Assembly: GCA_000827325.1 (NCBI GenBank)
Contig: KN832872.1
Location: forward strand, 248,001 to 312,000
From: Oidiodendron maius Zn
Taxonomy: Eukaryota > Ascomycota > Leotiomycetes > Myxotrichaceae
Direction: 5' to 3'
DNA length: 64,000 bases
Both the position numbers and the translations under genes were made by a program. Each line of letters opens with the position of its first letter. Positions within the stretch are counted from its first letter, which is position 1. The notes beneath the pieces are model-generated. The model was not told where the DNA came from. It searched no databases and saw only the letters and a list, made by a program, of their open reading frames with translations. Shown here in pieces: positions 21,701 to 32,583 of the stretch.

Positions 21701-24700
21701 TGGACATTGAGGGCGTTCCCCAATCCTGCATCAAAACCTCGGTAGGGAGACCACTATGTCCAGAGCGGTTGATACACAAGGATGCACCTTGGTAGAAGGA
21801 AAACTGGGGCGCCGTTAGAATCGCTAGACTTCGGAGGGTTTATTCTGTTGACAGCTCAGGGCTAGTTTAGCGCTGTGAGGGCCTCACGGGTAGGATCTAA
21901 GGCCTCGTAAGATCGACCATTTATGGAGGTGTACTTGCAGGAAGGCGTACTGCCATGCCTTCGTACAATTGGAACAATCTCACAATCCCATGGTTGTCAC
22001 CTGGGGATCGGGCCCAGAGACACCGCAACGAGCATGACTGCACCCGGCATCATCCATAGCCTGGAGCTCCCGCGCTACATAAATCTCCGAGTGGGATAAA
22101 ACCGTTGGTGTCTACCGTGCATATGTAGCTGAGCCGTTTGTGCCACCGCATGTGTGCTGCTGGCCCCAGAATCGGCCTAGAGACTGTGGGCTCGGCTAGG
22201 TGGTGACGTTGCAGTGGAAACCGGTCTGACCGAAACGGTGGTATAAGAGGTGATGATATAGGTCGCAAGGACAAGGAAAGCGCCGACAAGGGTGGACTGT
22301 GACTACGGAGTACGGTACTCCTTTGAAGCTTGATCAACGAGGAAGACTGGCCAGGTTTCATAGCCGCGATCCTTGGGGTGTTGGCACGAGCCTGTCCTAT
22401 AGCATGACTCGAGATTGTGATAATGAGGCCAGCGCGAAAATATCGTGCCAAGTATTACTTGACGAATCGTGCTACTGGTGAGAATTCGATGGCGCCCTAC
22501 TGTGCAAGAACCAGTAGGTTGGAGGCTTGAGATGCTGGAAAAGGGTCTTGGGTAGCCCCGAGTAGGAGGATGCCACACCTGATCGCGGCATCGGTACTTA
22601 TTTTGGTCATTATTAAGGGAATTTCCGGGAATAGCTGCTGACTGAGAGATGAGCATCACCAGCCAGGTTTGACGGATGATCACCTCCCGCCTCTCCGTGC
22701 CTGGTAAAGCAGTCCATCGTGCAGTTATCCCAGCAGGACATCGTCGATCCGATGCAAGGAGATGGGTGGCGAGCAAGTTGCAAAGATAGGTATCTTGTAA
22801 CTTAGTGATCCTGCATCTCAGGATGGGGTGGACGGCCAAGAGGGTTAGATTAAATCTTTGAATGTCATGCGCGAAACGCTGTATATAATGCTCAAAGTTA
22901 TTGCCAAAGAATTCGCGCAGGGGGCGTTACAAGATTGAATGGACAGGGACTGCCCATGCCAGGGAGCCATATGAAATTGGAGGAGTTCGAGGGGTGCCCC
23001 GTGCGGTACCCTCTTGTGGGCCGCCTCTCGCCTTTTGCAGGCAGGCGCTGGTAGAAGTATATAAATATCCTGACTTCTAGAAGCGAGCTTGAGCGCCAGA
23101 ACGGCTCGACGAGAGAAGGCGCACGGCATTGAGGAGTGAAAACGCGATGGGCACAGCGCATGGGCTCGTTCACTCTTGCGTACGCTACTTAGCCAGGCTA
23201 GACAGCAAGAGCAGCTCACTAGATTCTGTGCGCGCATCTCTTGGGGGTTATTTGAGAGTGCGACGAGGCTCTATACCCGCGCGGTATCCTTTGTATCCGC
23301 CATCGAGCAGCGGAGCATCTGAGCATCTGAGCACCTGAGCACCTGAGCACCTATGCATATCCACAGGCGGTTCTGAACCCCATCAGGCCTCGGGTGAGGG
23401 TGGGCGTAACGGGCTGATGACGACGTATATCTGGTCAGGGAGATGCCTGCCATACTCGGCCCCAAGATACGCTTGGGTCGTGCCTTGAATTTATCCACGA
23501 ACCCATGCTATTGATCTACAGATCTCTCTTGGACTGGATGGGGCCGCCCCAGACCCCAGCCGCTCATATTGGGTGTATTATGCAGCGAATGCGCTGGGTC
23601 ACAACGATGGAAGATGAAAGGGGCGCACTACCTCTCGGGGTCCCGTTGGTCGGGAAGCAGGCAAGGAGGCCGTCGACGCAAAGCTCGCGTACGTGGTACA
23701 GTACAATACTGGATGGCTTTGGGCAAGAGTGCCGCAGCCACCAGAGGGCATGACCACCAGCGACGAGAACCATCCCTGGCCCCCCTGCTGCTTCGTCCGA
23801 TCACACCGCACGGCGGCGCTCGCGCTCGTACTCTGCTGCCAAAAAGGCGGGCCGCCACATGCTTACAATGCTCCTCGTTCGTACCTGCGAAGATTCGATA
23901 ATGCACGGTCATAAGACCCAATTCGGGTGCTCCTAGACGGTCGATGCGGCGCATTCGGCTGGCATAGGCTTGTCGTCGCTGTCGCAGTCGCAGTGGAGTC
24001 GGGAGGAGGGACGGCAGGACGAAGGCTGGTGATTCTGTGCTGAAATGTCCCTCCTGTCCTCCACGCGTGTGGGCCCAGTGGGGTTTATGCCTGTGGTGGG
24101 AGACCGTCATGGCATGATTGCGCTGCAACGGTTTTAGCATTGCCGTGGCATTGATCTTCCCCATGCCGTCCTGGCTATAATTCGGGCGATAATTTAGGTT
24201 GGCGGTTGGTTCGTGAGCCGAGAACGGAGACTTCGACCGAGCGCTGACTAAGCAACCCCCTTTCCCGGGAGATCGTCTCTGTTCCCGCGAAAGCCTCAAA
24301 AAGGGTCTCGCAGCAGCCTGCCATTTGCTGGAGCGTCCGCGCCGACGGACTCGAGCGACCTGCTCCACCGCATCCCGCTCCATTGGTGGGAGAACGAGAA
24401 TGCCCTCGGTCGCATTCTAGCTGGCCGGAGTTCCATGTACGAAGAACAGTTTCGAGCCGGGCAGCCAGTGTCCCGTCCAGCGAGCCGGTGGCAGAGTGAG
24501 GGAAGCTGGCTGGAGAGCTAGGTCGTGCGAGGGCGGGCGTTGGCCGAGTGGCTCTGGGGTTGCTGCCGGCGCTGCTGCTGTTGCTGTTGCTGCTTATGCC
24601 TGTGCTTGTGCTTGTGTTATGCCGCTGCCCCTTCTGTAGCAGGGCCAGCCCCATATGCCGATCCAGCGGGTAGAGGACAGTGCAAAAGGCATCTTTTCTA

Positions 24701-26100
24701 CGCGAGGCCGCTCCACTCCCTCTGGCCCTTTCCACCTGTCAACGGGCACGATCTACATGGGGATCGGCGCTGGCGTTAGCTAGCTCGTCGTCAAAACACT
24801 TCGCGCGACGACCGGGTGGGATGGGTGCCCGGATGGAAGGAGGGAAGGGAAAGATGTGCGCTAGGATCAGGGGGCCGGAGAATGGTGCCTTGTGTGCACG
24901 AGAGGGGACGGAGAAAACCAGAAAGCCAGAAAGCCAAGGGCCAGCATGCACCTGGCGGAACAGGGCTAGGAGCAGAAGCCCCAGGCTACGGCGCGTGGCC
25001 TTCATGTGTGCTATGGCCCAGGTACTGGGTACCTTCTCCTGGGCGGGGAATGCTAAGTGGCTCCGGGAACTCAGTACCTTTCTCCCCTTCGCTTAGGCCG
25101 TTATTGATCGCTTCAGCTCTCTCGTCAGCCCTTCTGGCGCGGCTTCTCATGGTATAGTATGATGCGATGGCTGGTCAGGACTACGTAGTGCGTAGCATCC
25201 ACATTGTCCAATACCTTTGGATCGCCGAGCAGGGCAGAGGCCGTACTGGCGAGTGCCACCGCGACGTGGTGGGCTACCTGTCGACTCTTCCATGCAGCCT
25301 GGAAGGGCCATATAGTTGATGGAGATGCGCGCCCCCCTGGCAGGCGCTCAACGGCGTGGAGGGAGATCCCTCTCGAACCGTTGCTGCCCGCTCTGCATCA
25401 CGCATTGCTTCTAGAGTAGGGGCCTGCCACCCTCGTCTCAGGTCCCCCTGGCCCGCTGTCCAGAAGCGACAAGAGGTGGATCGTTCGCCTTGAACGGCTC
25501 TTTCTCCGAGGTATGCCCTGCATTGAACATGCCCCATCCCACCCCCTAGCCGATGGGTAACGGTCGCTGGCCCCTCATTCTCGGCCATCCTGTGAGTGTC
25601 TGCTTGCCCGCTACGTAGATATACTGCCAGCAGCTACGCAGCCGAGAGCGCCAGTTCTTCCCGACTGATACTCGGTCCTTATGCTCCTGTTATTGTACCG
25701 GGATCCCCTCCCGGGTGTGGCATTTCAAGTCACAGTTTCTCTCAGTCGCCAGTGACGGGGATTATCTATCTTGCCTGGATTTGCGCCTGATCGCCCACCA
25801 CCTGGTGGCTTTGGAGATCCGATAAATAACCTGTTCCTCGTTCCCTGCGCATGTTCAGTCACAAATCCATCAAGTCCCCCAATCCCGCCTTTGTATCACC
25901 ACCAACCCGTCAAACATTAACTGTGCGTTGGTCCAGACACACGACCACTTGATTCTTGCATCCCCCAAGGTGTGGATTACTCTCAGGGACCACGGGGAAA
26001 TCAGGAATATCAAAACCGCCACCCACTATCGACTATATAGCCTCCTGACGACGGCCTGCTGGCCCTCCCAGTGCCATCACCATCCCCTACAGCCTTGGCC
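18751..26100. other. 7.3 kb region with no credible protein gene, upstream of the C2H2 regulator
   Basis: Dozens of 60-250 codon open frames exist on both strands, but none shows domain motifs, spliced continuity or a family resemblance. The left part (18.8-20.0 kb) is A+T-rich; the right part (about 22.8-25.6 kb) is G+C-rich, which explains the longer chance frames there. It contains an 8 bp tandem repeat at 23313 and a run of CTG/TTG-like triplets at about 24560-24615. CT-rich sequence and many short TATA-like runs occur close to 26 kb. Such long upstream regions are usual for developmental regulators and often hold long 5' leaders or non-coding transcripts. That reading is inference. Confidence 0.5.
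23313..23352 (+). repeat. Tandem repeat, five copies of an 8 bp unit (GAGCAYCT)
   Basis: Two copies of GAGCATCT are followed by three of GAGCACCT, without interruption. It lies in the gene-poor region upstream of the C2H2 regulator. Confidence 0.8.
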
Positions 26101-27195
26101 ATGAACCTCTCCAGCTTGGTCCATACTGGTATACACCAAAGAGAACAGCAATGCCCAGCATATGCCCCAAGACCGCACCAGATCATGGCGTCCTCTCTGG
26201 TTGCAAACCAATATAAGCCTGAAGAGCGTCCGCATGTTTCCTATGCCTATATAACCGCCCCGCAGCCACCACCATCTCCTCCTGTCGACGAAACCTCGAA
26301 ATGCTCATTACCATCGATATCGAGCCTCCTAGGAGGTCTCTCCAATAACCCAGGTTCGCAGGATGAGGGTCAACCGCATACCCAACCACAGCAAGGTAAG
26401 TGTATTACATTTTATGAAGTCATCTAAACTAATAACCAAAGCACCGCAATCACAAAAGGTCGAATACAGACCCAGTTCAAGTCATTTATATAACTCGTCG
26501 CCGCCGTCGAGTTCTCGAACTGCTCTCCCCCCCACACCGCCCATGCAATCGGATTCTGGCTTTGATCGTCGACGGTCGCCGTCAACAGCATCAAACTCTG
26601 GATACTCGGTTGTCTCAGCTCCAGCTACTTACTTAAATGGCTCTGTATCAACAATGAGCAGCGTGGAGCCTCTCGCTCTCCGACAACAAGGCACAGCCCC
26701 ACCAAGAAGGGTTTCCTTACCCGCTGGGCAAATAGCCTACACTCAGTCATCATTTAATGGATCGCACTATCCTACGCACTCAATGAGTTCCTACTATTCA
26801 AATCCGATGCAATCGGCGGTCCCTAGCTCTCAAATATCTGGCCTCTACTACCAACGGCCTTTGCCTCAAGTATGGCCCTCCCTAAATTCTTCAGAGGAGA
26901 CCTACTAACTCCTTCGAAGCAATTTCCCCCAGATACTCTTATCACGTCAGCAGGTACAAATCCCTGGCAGCACCATCACTACATCTCGCCATCCTCTGCT
27001 GCTGCCTTCCCGCAGTCACAGGACAGATATATATGCCAGACCTGCAACAAAGCCTTCTCTCGTCCGTCAAGCCTTCGCATCCACTCGCACTCGCATACTG
27101 GCGAGAAACCCTTCAAGTGTCCTCAGCAGGGTTGCGGAAAGGCATTCAGTGTACGAAGCAATATGAAGCGGCATGAACGGGGGTGCCACGTTTGA
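26101..27195 (+). CDS. C2H2 zinc-finger regulator, MtfA-like, two C-terminal fingers
   Basis: Exons 26101-26395, 26442-26869 and 26920-27195 give 332 residues from the ATG at 26101 ([12 protein letters not shown]). Both introns are 46-50 nt, with CTAAT or CTAAC branch sites. The N-terminal 270 residues are low complexity (Ser, Pro, Tyr, Gln). The last 60 hold two adjacent C2H2 fingers: [19 protein letters not shown], the linker [10 protein letters not shown], then a finger ending [14 protein letters not shown]. In this arrangement the fingers sit at the extreme C-terminus and the second finger carries [14 protein letters not shown]. That resembles Aspergillus MtfA, a nuclear regulator of secondary metabolism, sporulation and virulence. 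FlbC has a similar layout but a different second finger (SVVSNLRRH type). The orthology call is from memory of motifs and is moderate; DNA-binding function is well supported. Confidence 0.8.
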
Positions 27196-28524
27196 AAGTG
27201 GCTGCTGAAGTCTAATCAGGACCCGAACGGATACGTTATGCTACCATTCAAATGTTGTATAAATCATCGTCCGCATTTTCGATTCAAACTCTTGTGTTGC
27301 CATATTTTTCGAGCGGTGGCTTTGGCTACAATCACTTGTTGCCATTCTGCGAGCAGAATTGCAAACTATATCATGACGGCGTCGGGATCATTTGGAAGCA
27401 AGCATATATACAGGCGTAAGGCTATCTACGCGCTCGAGGCTCTACTCGAGCAGGAATGGAGGGGGGTGGTTTCTTCGGCCAAGCTGAAGGGTTTCTAGGA
27501 GATAAAGGGGTTATATTGCTGAGATGGACGCAAATAAATCGGAAAAGTTACAATAGCGCGTATCTAGGAGGCCATGCGGTCGGTCGCCAGCGCACTGCAC
27601 TGCTGCAGGTTACAAGATGACAATAAACATAATATCCATCAATCGCTACCGCACCAAGATATTGACTTGCACATGTCTGAGCACCCACACCAATATTAGC
27701 TCGCCTACTGTGACCTAAGTTGTTAAACGCTTACAGATTCCGGCTTACGCCGCTTTCAATATCGTTCCCTACCTATATATCAGTGTGATATATCTAAGCC
27801 TCCATTATATCCCTACCGTTCATCTCGCGTATCCTCGCACTCCCCTCTCTTGGCAACATACTTAGCGCCGCAGCTCACCAATTCTCGTATTTTTTGTAGT
27901 CTACGGCGCTGATACTGTATTGGGGGACGGAGGCTCAAAATTTTCTGAGACCTGACGTGGGGTGGGTATAGTGGTAGATTCGCATCGAAGTTGGGACGAC
28001 GCACGTAAGCTGCATGAGATTACATTAAGCATAACATAAAATCGGGATCGCATCTTGGGGGGACTGGCTGCGCATTGAAAGCTAAAAATCATCCCTGGAA
28101 GAGCAAGTGGGATGGTCGTGAAACGGTGGGCGTTGGAGAGTACTAGTTGTAGGTTTGGCGACAGCGGCAGTTTGAGGATTGTCGAAAGCTGATACTAGAC
28201 TAATTAGTGGGTAGATAAGGAGTGTAATTACAGTACTTCGAGGTATGAACAAAGTGTCAGGCCAGAGAATGACATTCTACATTGTCTTTGATGGATGTAT
28301 GATTCCTTACAGTTGAGGAATACGAGGAAGCGCGGGAAAGACTAGTTGCGGAAGGACCTAAATCGGAAGCCTACTGAGGCAAATCGCGGCGCTAATATGT
28401 TCTCAGGGCAGTGGGAATTTGATTCACTGTGAAGTTCAACCTGACTATGTAGCTGTCATTAGAAAACTCAATTTCTATTCTCGTAATAATAGAGGTCCTT
28501 TTCGAGTACCAGAACGTATGGCCA
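27196..28524. other. Convergent intergenic region, A+T-rich, no gene seen
   Basis: This lies between the 3' ends of the C2H2 regulator (plus) and the SGNH esterase (minus). Open frames are short and without motifs. The shared 3' flanks of two converging genes would be expected here. Confidence 0.4.
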
Positions 28525-30044
28525 CTAGTAGTCTTGCTGATCATTCCAATATAGCGTATCATGCTGAATCTCAGGTCCGGTTGCGTATAGGACCCAGTCA
28601 AACTTCAATTTGATGTATTGTATCAAGTGGCTAGCGAGCTTAATGTGGCCAACATCAGTGGGATGGTACTGTGGGCCAATATCGTTATGCTGCAGGATGC
28701 CAGTGGTATTGAAATAGGAAACGAAGGGTGCAGAGGGTCGGAAAGACTTGTAGGTAGTATTTTTGACGGGGTCGTAGAGGATTGGATTGCTGAGATATTC
28801 AGGCAAGTTGAAATATTCGTATATTTTGTATATTTCAGTATAGAACCCACTGGACTGCTCGTAAGTGTTGCCGATTGTATTAAAGCCCTCCCAGAGTGAC
28901 TTTTAGACAGTCAGATTGAGCCGTTTGAGACGGATATAACAACTCACGATAAGAATAATCTGTGCCCTTGGCCACACAGCATGGATTCCTTCAATTAGCA
29001 TTGTGTACTGTGCAACGTACCCGGCCGTGGTGACATTATTAGCGGAGTTGTTATCATTAGTCCCTAAGTTGATAACGACAATATCGGCAGCAGGCTGTTT
29101 GGAGAAGTCCCACACCTCAGGATTATCTCCCCATATATCAATAGCTCGCCCGCTGGTATCTGATGTACGGAACCATTGGTAGAACATTCCTCGTAAGTTA
29201 CCGTAGCATTGCTTGTCAAATAGGCAAATACCAGGATATGCAGTAAGAGAATACTCTGTGTTTCCTAAGCCAGCACCTAAGCCGTACGTATAGCTAGATA
29301 GGCCTTCAAGTGTCGCATATTGCCCCGCCGATAACGAATCGCCAATAATCTCAATTGTACGTCCGTAGTTAGGGATTTTGAACAAACTTTCTCCTTTCGC
29401 TACATGTACAGCGTCGATTTGAACTCCATATGCCCAATTAGTAACTCGGAGCTCGAATGTGGATGGGTCAATTGGTGCAGTAATGTTCACTCCAGTAGTA
29501 GATGGGCTGACAAACAAGTGAGTAGCTCCTATTGTGATATTTGTGAATTGCCAATCCTGTCCATCGACTCGATATCCAACAAGAGTGGTGTTGCTGGTGA
29601 GAGGGCCAAATGTGATAGCTACATATTCTCCAGTGAAGCCGAACTTTAGTCCAGGAGCTCTGGGACTGGTTAGCACTGAGAAGGAGGATCGAGATCTCTC
29701 ACAAGAACTCATGTGTCACAGAAGTGGAGAAGGAAACATATTCTCCAGCTTGATCAGAGGATCTCTATAGGAATAAACTGGGATCGAGTGAAAAGAAAGT
29801 GCGGTCAATATGTTCATATATAGAATGACTAGGTTACTCACGACCACCAGCTAATGTACTTTGAGTCCCACCGTCCCTTATATGATATCTCGTGGGCGCT
29901 TGGTGAATATGTCTCAAATGTATACCCAGCAGGGTCAATCACAGTGTCTGGGTAATCGGTAATTCGAACTTGGCCATTCTGCAGGATTGTGGCAGAAACT
30001 ACACTAGCAAGAGCTGCAACTACAGAAGAGAGCTTCATCGTCAT
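28525..30044 (-). CDS. Secreted SGNH/GDSL hydrolase with N-terminal beta domain (acetyl-xylan-esterase-like, CE2-like)
   Basis: Exons 29842-30044, 28948-29659 and 28525-28899 give 429 residues. The N-terminus is a signal peptide (MTMKLSSVVAALASVVSA). A beta-rich domain covers about residues 25-165. The SGNH domain then starts with block I GDSLSAG (nucleophile near Ser176). Block III is GTNDNN (about 267-272) and block V is HPTDVGH (Asp387, His390). An N-terminal jelly roll followed by an SGNH domain fits carbohydrate esterase family 2 or close fungal GDSL esterases, which remove acetyl groups from plant cell-wall polysaccharides outside the cell. Many N-glycosylation sequons (for example NITIG, NITAP, NTTL) support secretion. 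The gene is richer in A+T than most neighbours. The first intron is long (182 nt) for this window. The substrate is inferred. Confidence 0.85.
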
Positions 30045-31121
30045 GTGGACAACTTGACAAGATCAGAAGTTGCGCGCGAAGAATAAAATCACCCCCGGAG
30101 AGGAAGAAGGTAAGATACTTATAGGCCTCCTACCTCCCGCTATCAGCTTCGGTATGTCAGGAGCATCTCTCCATCAGCTACCGGTCCCACGGCCCAATCA
30201 GCCGTTAATATTGCAGATTCTCTTCTGCGGGGTTCTGCCTGCTTCGCATCGTACATGCAGCACAGAAAAGAAGACTTCCCACGTCAATAAACCGCGGCTT
30301 CTGCAGCTAAGAGGTGGGATATGGAAGAGCAAGCGTAGTCTCGTACCAGATGGCACAAGGAACAGAGCACGACGCCGACGCACTAACATGGACGTAGATC
30401 CTCGGAGGGACTTCCTCCGTCGACGATGTTCGGGTGAGCGGGAGGGCCCAGCGGGGACTCAAGCCTGGACAGGCCGAACGATTGAGCGCCAGAGCTGTTC
30501 CACAGGACGCCACGAATGGATATTTGGAGAACATGGTGAGGCTCGGCGATGTCGAGCAACACGAGGCTCACCGGCCGTCGGCGTAACGTTAATCCACCAT
30601 GCATAAATCCGTCCCGTCGCTTTATTATGCAGTCTCAAGTTGTGCAAAGAGAGTTGTGCAGCCGCTGCTACACAACTACGGCCTTACCCGCAGTTTCAGC
30701 TAAGCGCTATGCAAACCCCAGGTATTGGCAGCTTCATCCAACTGCAGCCCGTCGACCGCCTGCCCAGCCAGCCCATCCGTACGCGCGATCTCGTTCCTGT
30801 TTGTTTCGGCTTTGCGAAGCAAACGCTCCAAGAGAGGCGTCAAATTCGCCTGGATACCAGGGACGGCGGCCCAGCTGGTCGTTGACTTGTGGGAGGCCCG
30901 CGCTGCGTCTTGCTTTATAAAAGAGGATTCCCGCTCTATCCTCACCCCGAGAGACTGCAACCCGCGCATCACCAAGAAGGGTGGACCTCATGCAATGATC
31001 CGGGTTCCATCGCAATTACCATGAAGTTTACGGCATCATTGCAGCTCTCTGTGAGGGTGTCGTCGTCTCTATCAACTACGCCAATACCTCGGCCGTCGCT
31101 TTGCCGCGAGCCCCAGCTGTG
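30045..31121. other. Divergent intergenic region between the SGNH esterase and the CNL1-like gene
   Basis: Both flanking promoters must lie here. Overlapping open frames on both strands near 30200-30950 come from G+C-rich sequence and have no family motif. No RNA gene was recognised. Confidence 0.4.
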
Positions 31122-31655
31122 ATGGCATCACCAGCCAACTCGGTCCCCGATACGCAGCTCGGCCTGACCAACGATGAAATTGCTTTGCTCCGACACCACC
31201 AGCAGACTGTTGCGTCGACAGCTGGTGGCTCTTCCTCCCGCGCAGCATCGCGCGCCTCGTCTCAGGGCCTCCTCCTTCTTGACGGGTCCTCTCTTGCAGC
31301 CCTCGGTCGGCATTTCGATCGTCTGATGCAGCAGATACAGGATAGGCTAGACTACCTTGCCGAGCAATCACAGATTGTGGTGCAGCAGCAGTACGACAGG
31401 GCGGGCAATGCGATTGCAATGGCAGACGCCGAGATTGCACGCTTCCACGACATATTAAGGCAGATTGACGAATTGGAGGAAGATTTTGACAAGATAAGGC
31501 ATATTAGAGATATTGTGAGGGCATATAGGCAGAGAGTGGAAGAGATGGAGCGGGAGGTTGAGAGAAGCAGCGGTTCAAGTGGACGGCACAGGCACCATCA
31601 TCATCACCACGGGGAGAGTGCTGGGACGTCTAGCAGGCGACATCATCGGCATTGA
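31122..31655 (+). CDS. Small coiled-coil protein resembling BLOC-1 subunit CNL1
   Basis: This is a single-exon frame of 177 residues from the ATG at 31122. The N-terminus has DTQLGLTNDEIALLRHHQQ and SRASSQGLLLLDGSSLAALG. A continuous coiled coil runs from FDRLMQQIQDRLDYLAEQ to about residue 150, followed by a His/Ser-rich tail with six consecutive histidines. This layout, a short N-terminal helix, an SRASSQG-like linker and then a FDRLM coiled coil, matches proteins annotated in Aspergillus and relatives as the CNL1 subunit of the BLOC-1 complex, which acts in endosomal sorting. The match rests on remembered sequence pattern, not a search. It could instead be another conserved fungal coiled-coil protein. 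The histidine-rich tail may be species-specific. Confidence 0.65.
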   Translation: MASPANSVPDTQLGLTNDEIALLRHHQQTVASTAGGSSSRAASRASSQGLLLLDGSSLAALGRHFDRLMQQIQDRLDYLAEQSQIVVQQQYDRAGNAIAMADAEIARFHDILRQIDELEEDFDKIRHIRDIVRAYRQRVEEMEREVERSSGSSGRHRHHHHHHGESAGTSSRRHHRH

Positions 31656-32583
31656 TTGACCTTTGAATCTATGAAGTCATGATTGGCACGGTATAGCATA
31701 CCCCGGGGCGGTCAAGCCGTGGGACAAATATTTGGGAGGTGCGAAAGGTTGGTCGGTGTCTGACCGCTTTGGATATCTATGCGCAAAAGAGAGTAGCCTC
31801 ACGGCTGGGAGAGGGATTAGCCTCGCGGCTCACTGATTTGGCGTTGTAATTTTGCTCTTGAATTTCTCTTTGCAGCGTCAATACCCTAAAAGCGTTGTAT
31901 GTCTGAAGGTTACAGCCTCTTTTTTGACAAGCGTGGGGTTGGAGCAATTTTTGAAATGCAGCTATACGATTGATTTGCACGATACGCAATGCTAGTATGA
32001 CATATTCCAGTAGAGAATTCCACTATTGTCAAACTCGACGAACCGTAATGTTGAAAGCTGTCACCTGACCCAACTTTACGGGTTTATGAGGCCTGTAATA
32101 CCAGCTATATGTGTAATATGTCACTGAACATGAATTGAACATCGTATGGATTGTCGTGCTATATAAAGTTCCATTTCACGACTCTGCACTTCAATTTCTT
32201 TCATCCTTCCCACTTAAGCTGGCTCTGTGTGTGGGCAGTTTAGTATAGTAATGCTGGCCAGTTGCCATCTGTATATTCCTCCAAGAGTACTCTATTGAAT
32301 AACGGTTCCTTCTATTAGCTCCTCTATTGCGATTTACTTCTTCAGTGCTTCTTGAAGGATCCATTTCTGTAAAATATCGAGAGTAGCGAGGCTGAAAATC
32401 CCATGCTGCAAGGCTACGAATTAATCTTAGGTAATGCATCAGCCTTTTCGCGTATTTGCCTCGAAACAGTTAGAGCATTGTCAGCCGACGAACATGAATT
32501 TATGGCTCGGCCTTGGACTTCCTTCAGCTTCCGACTCACGACAGCCGCGTCCAGCAACAACGCGCAACGCGTTTGCAGCAAAT

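Noticed and set aside
24555-24620. CTG/TTG-rich triplet run as a possible coding polyglutamine or polyleucine tract
   Set aside because: It sits in no supported gene and is better described as low-complexity intergenic DNA.
23628-24735. Long minus-strand frames (251 and 186 codons) in the gene desert
   Set aside because: They are low-complexity, Arg/Ser-rich translations of G+C-rich sequence without any domain; they overlap each other in different frames.
30070-30606. 178-codon plus-strand frame upstream of the CNL1-like gene
   Set aside because: It is an Arg-rich chance frame in the divergent promoter region, with competing frames on the other strand.
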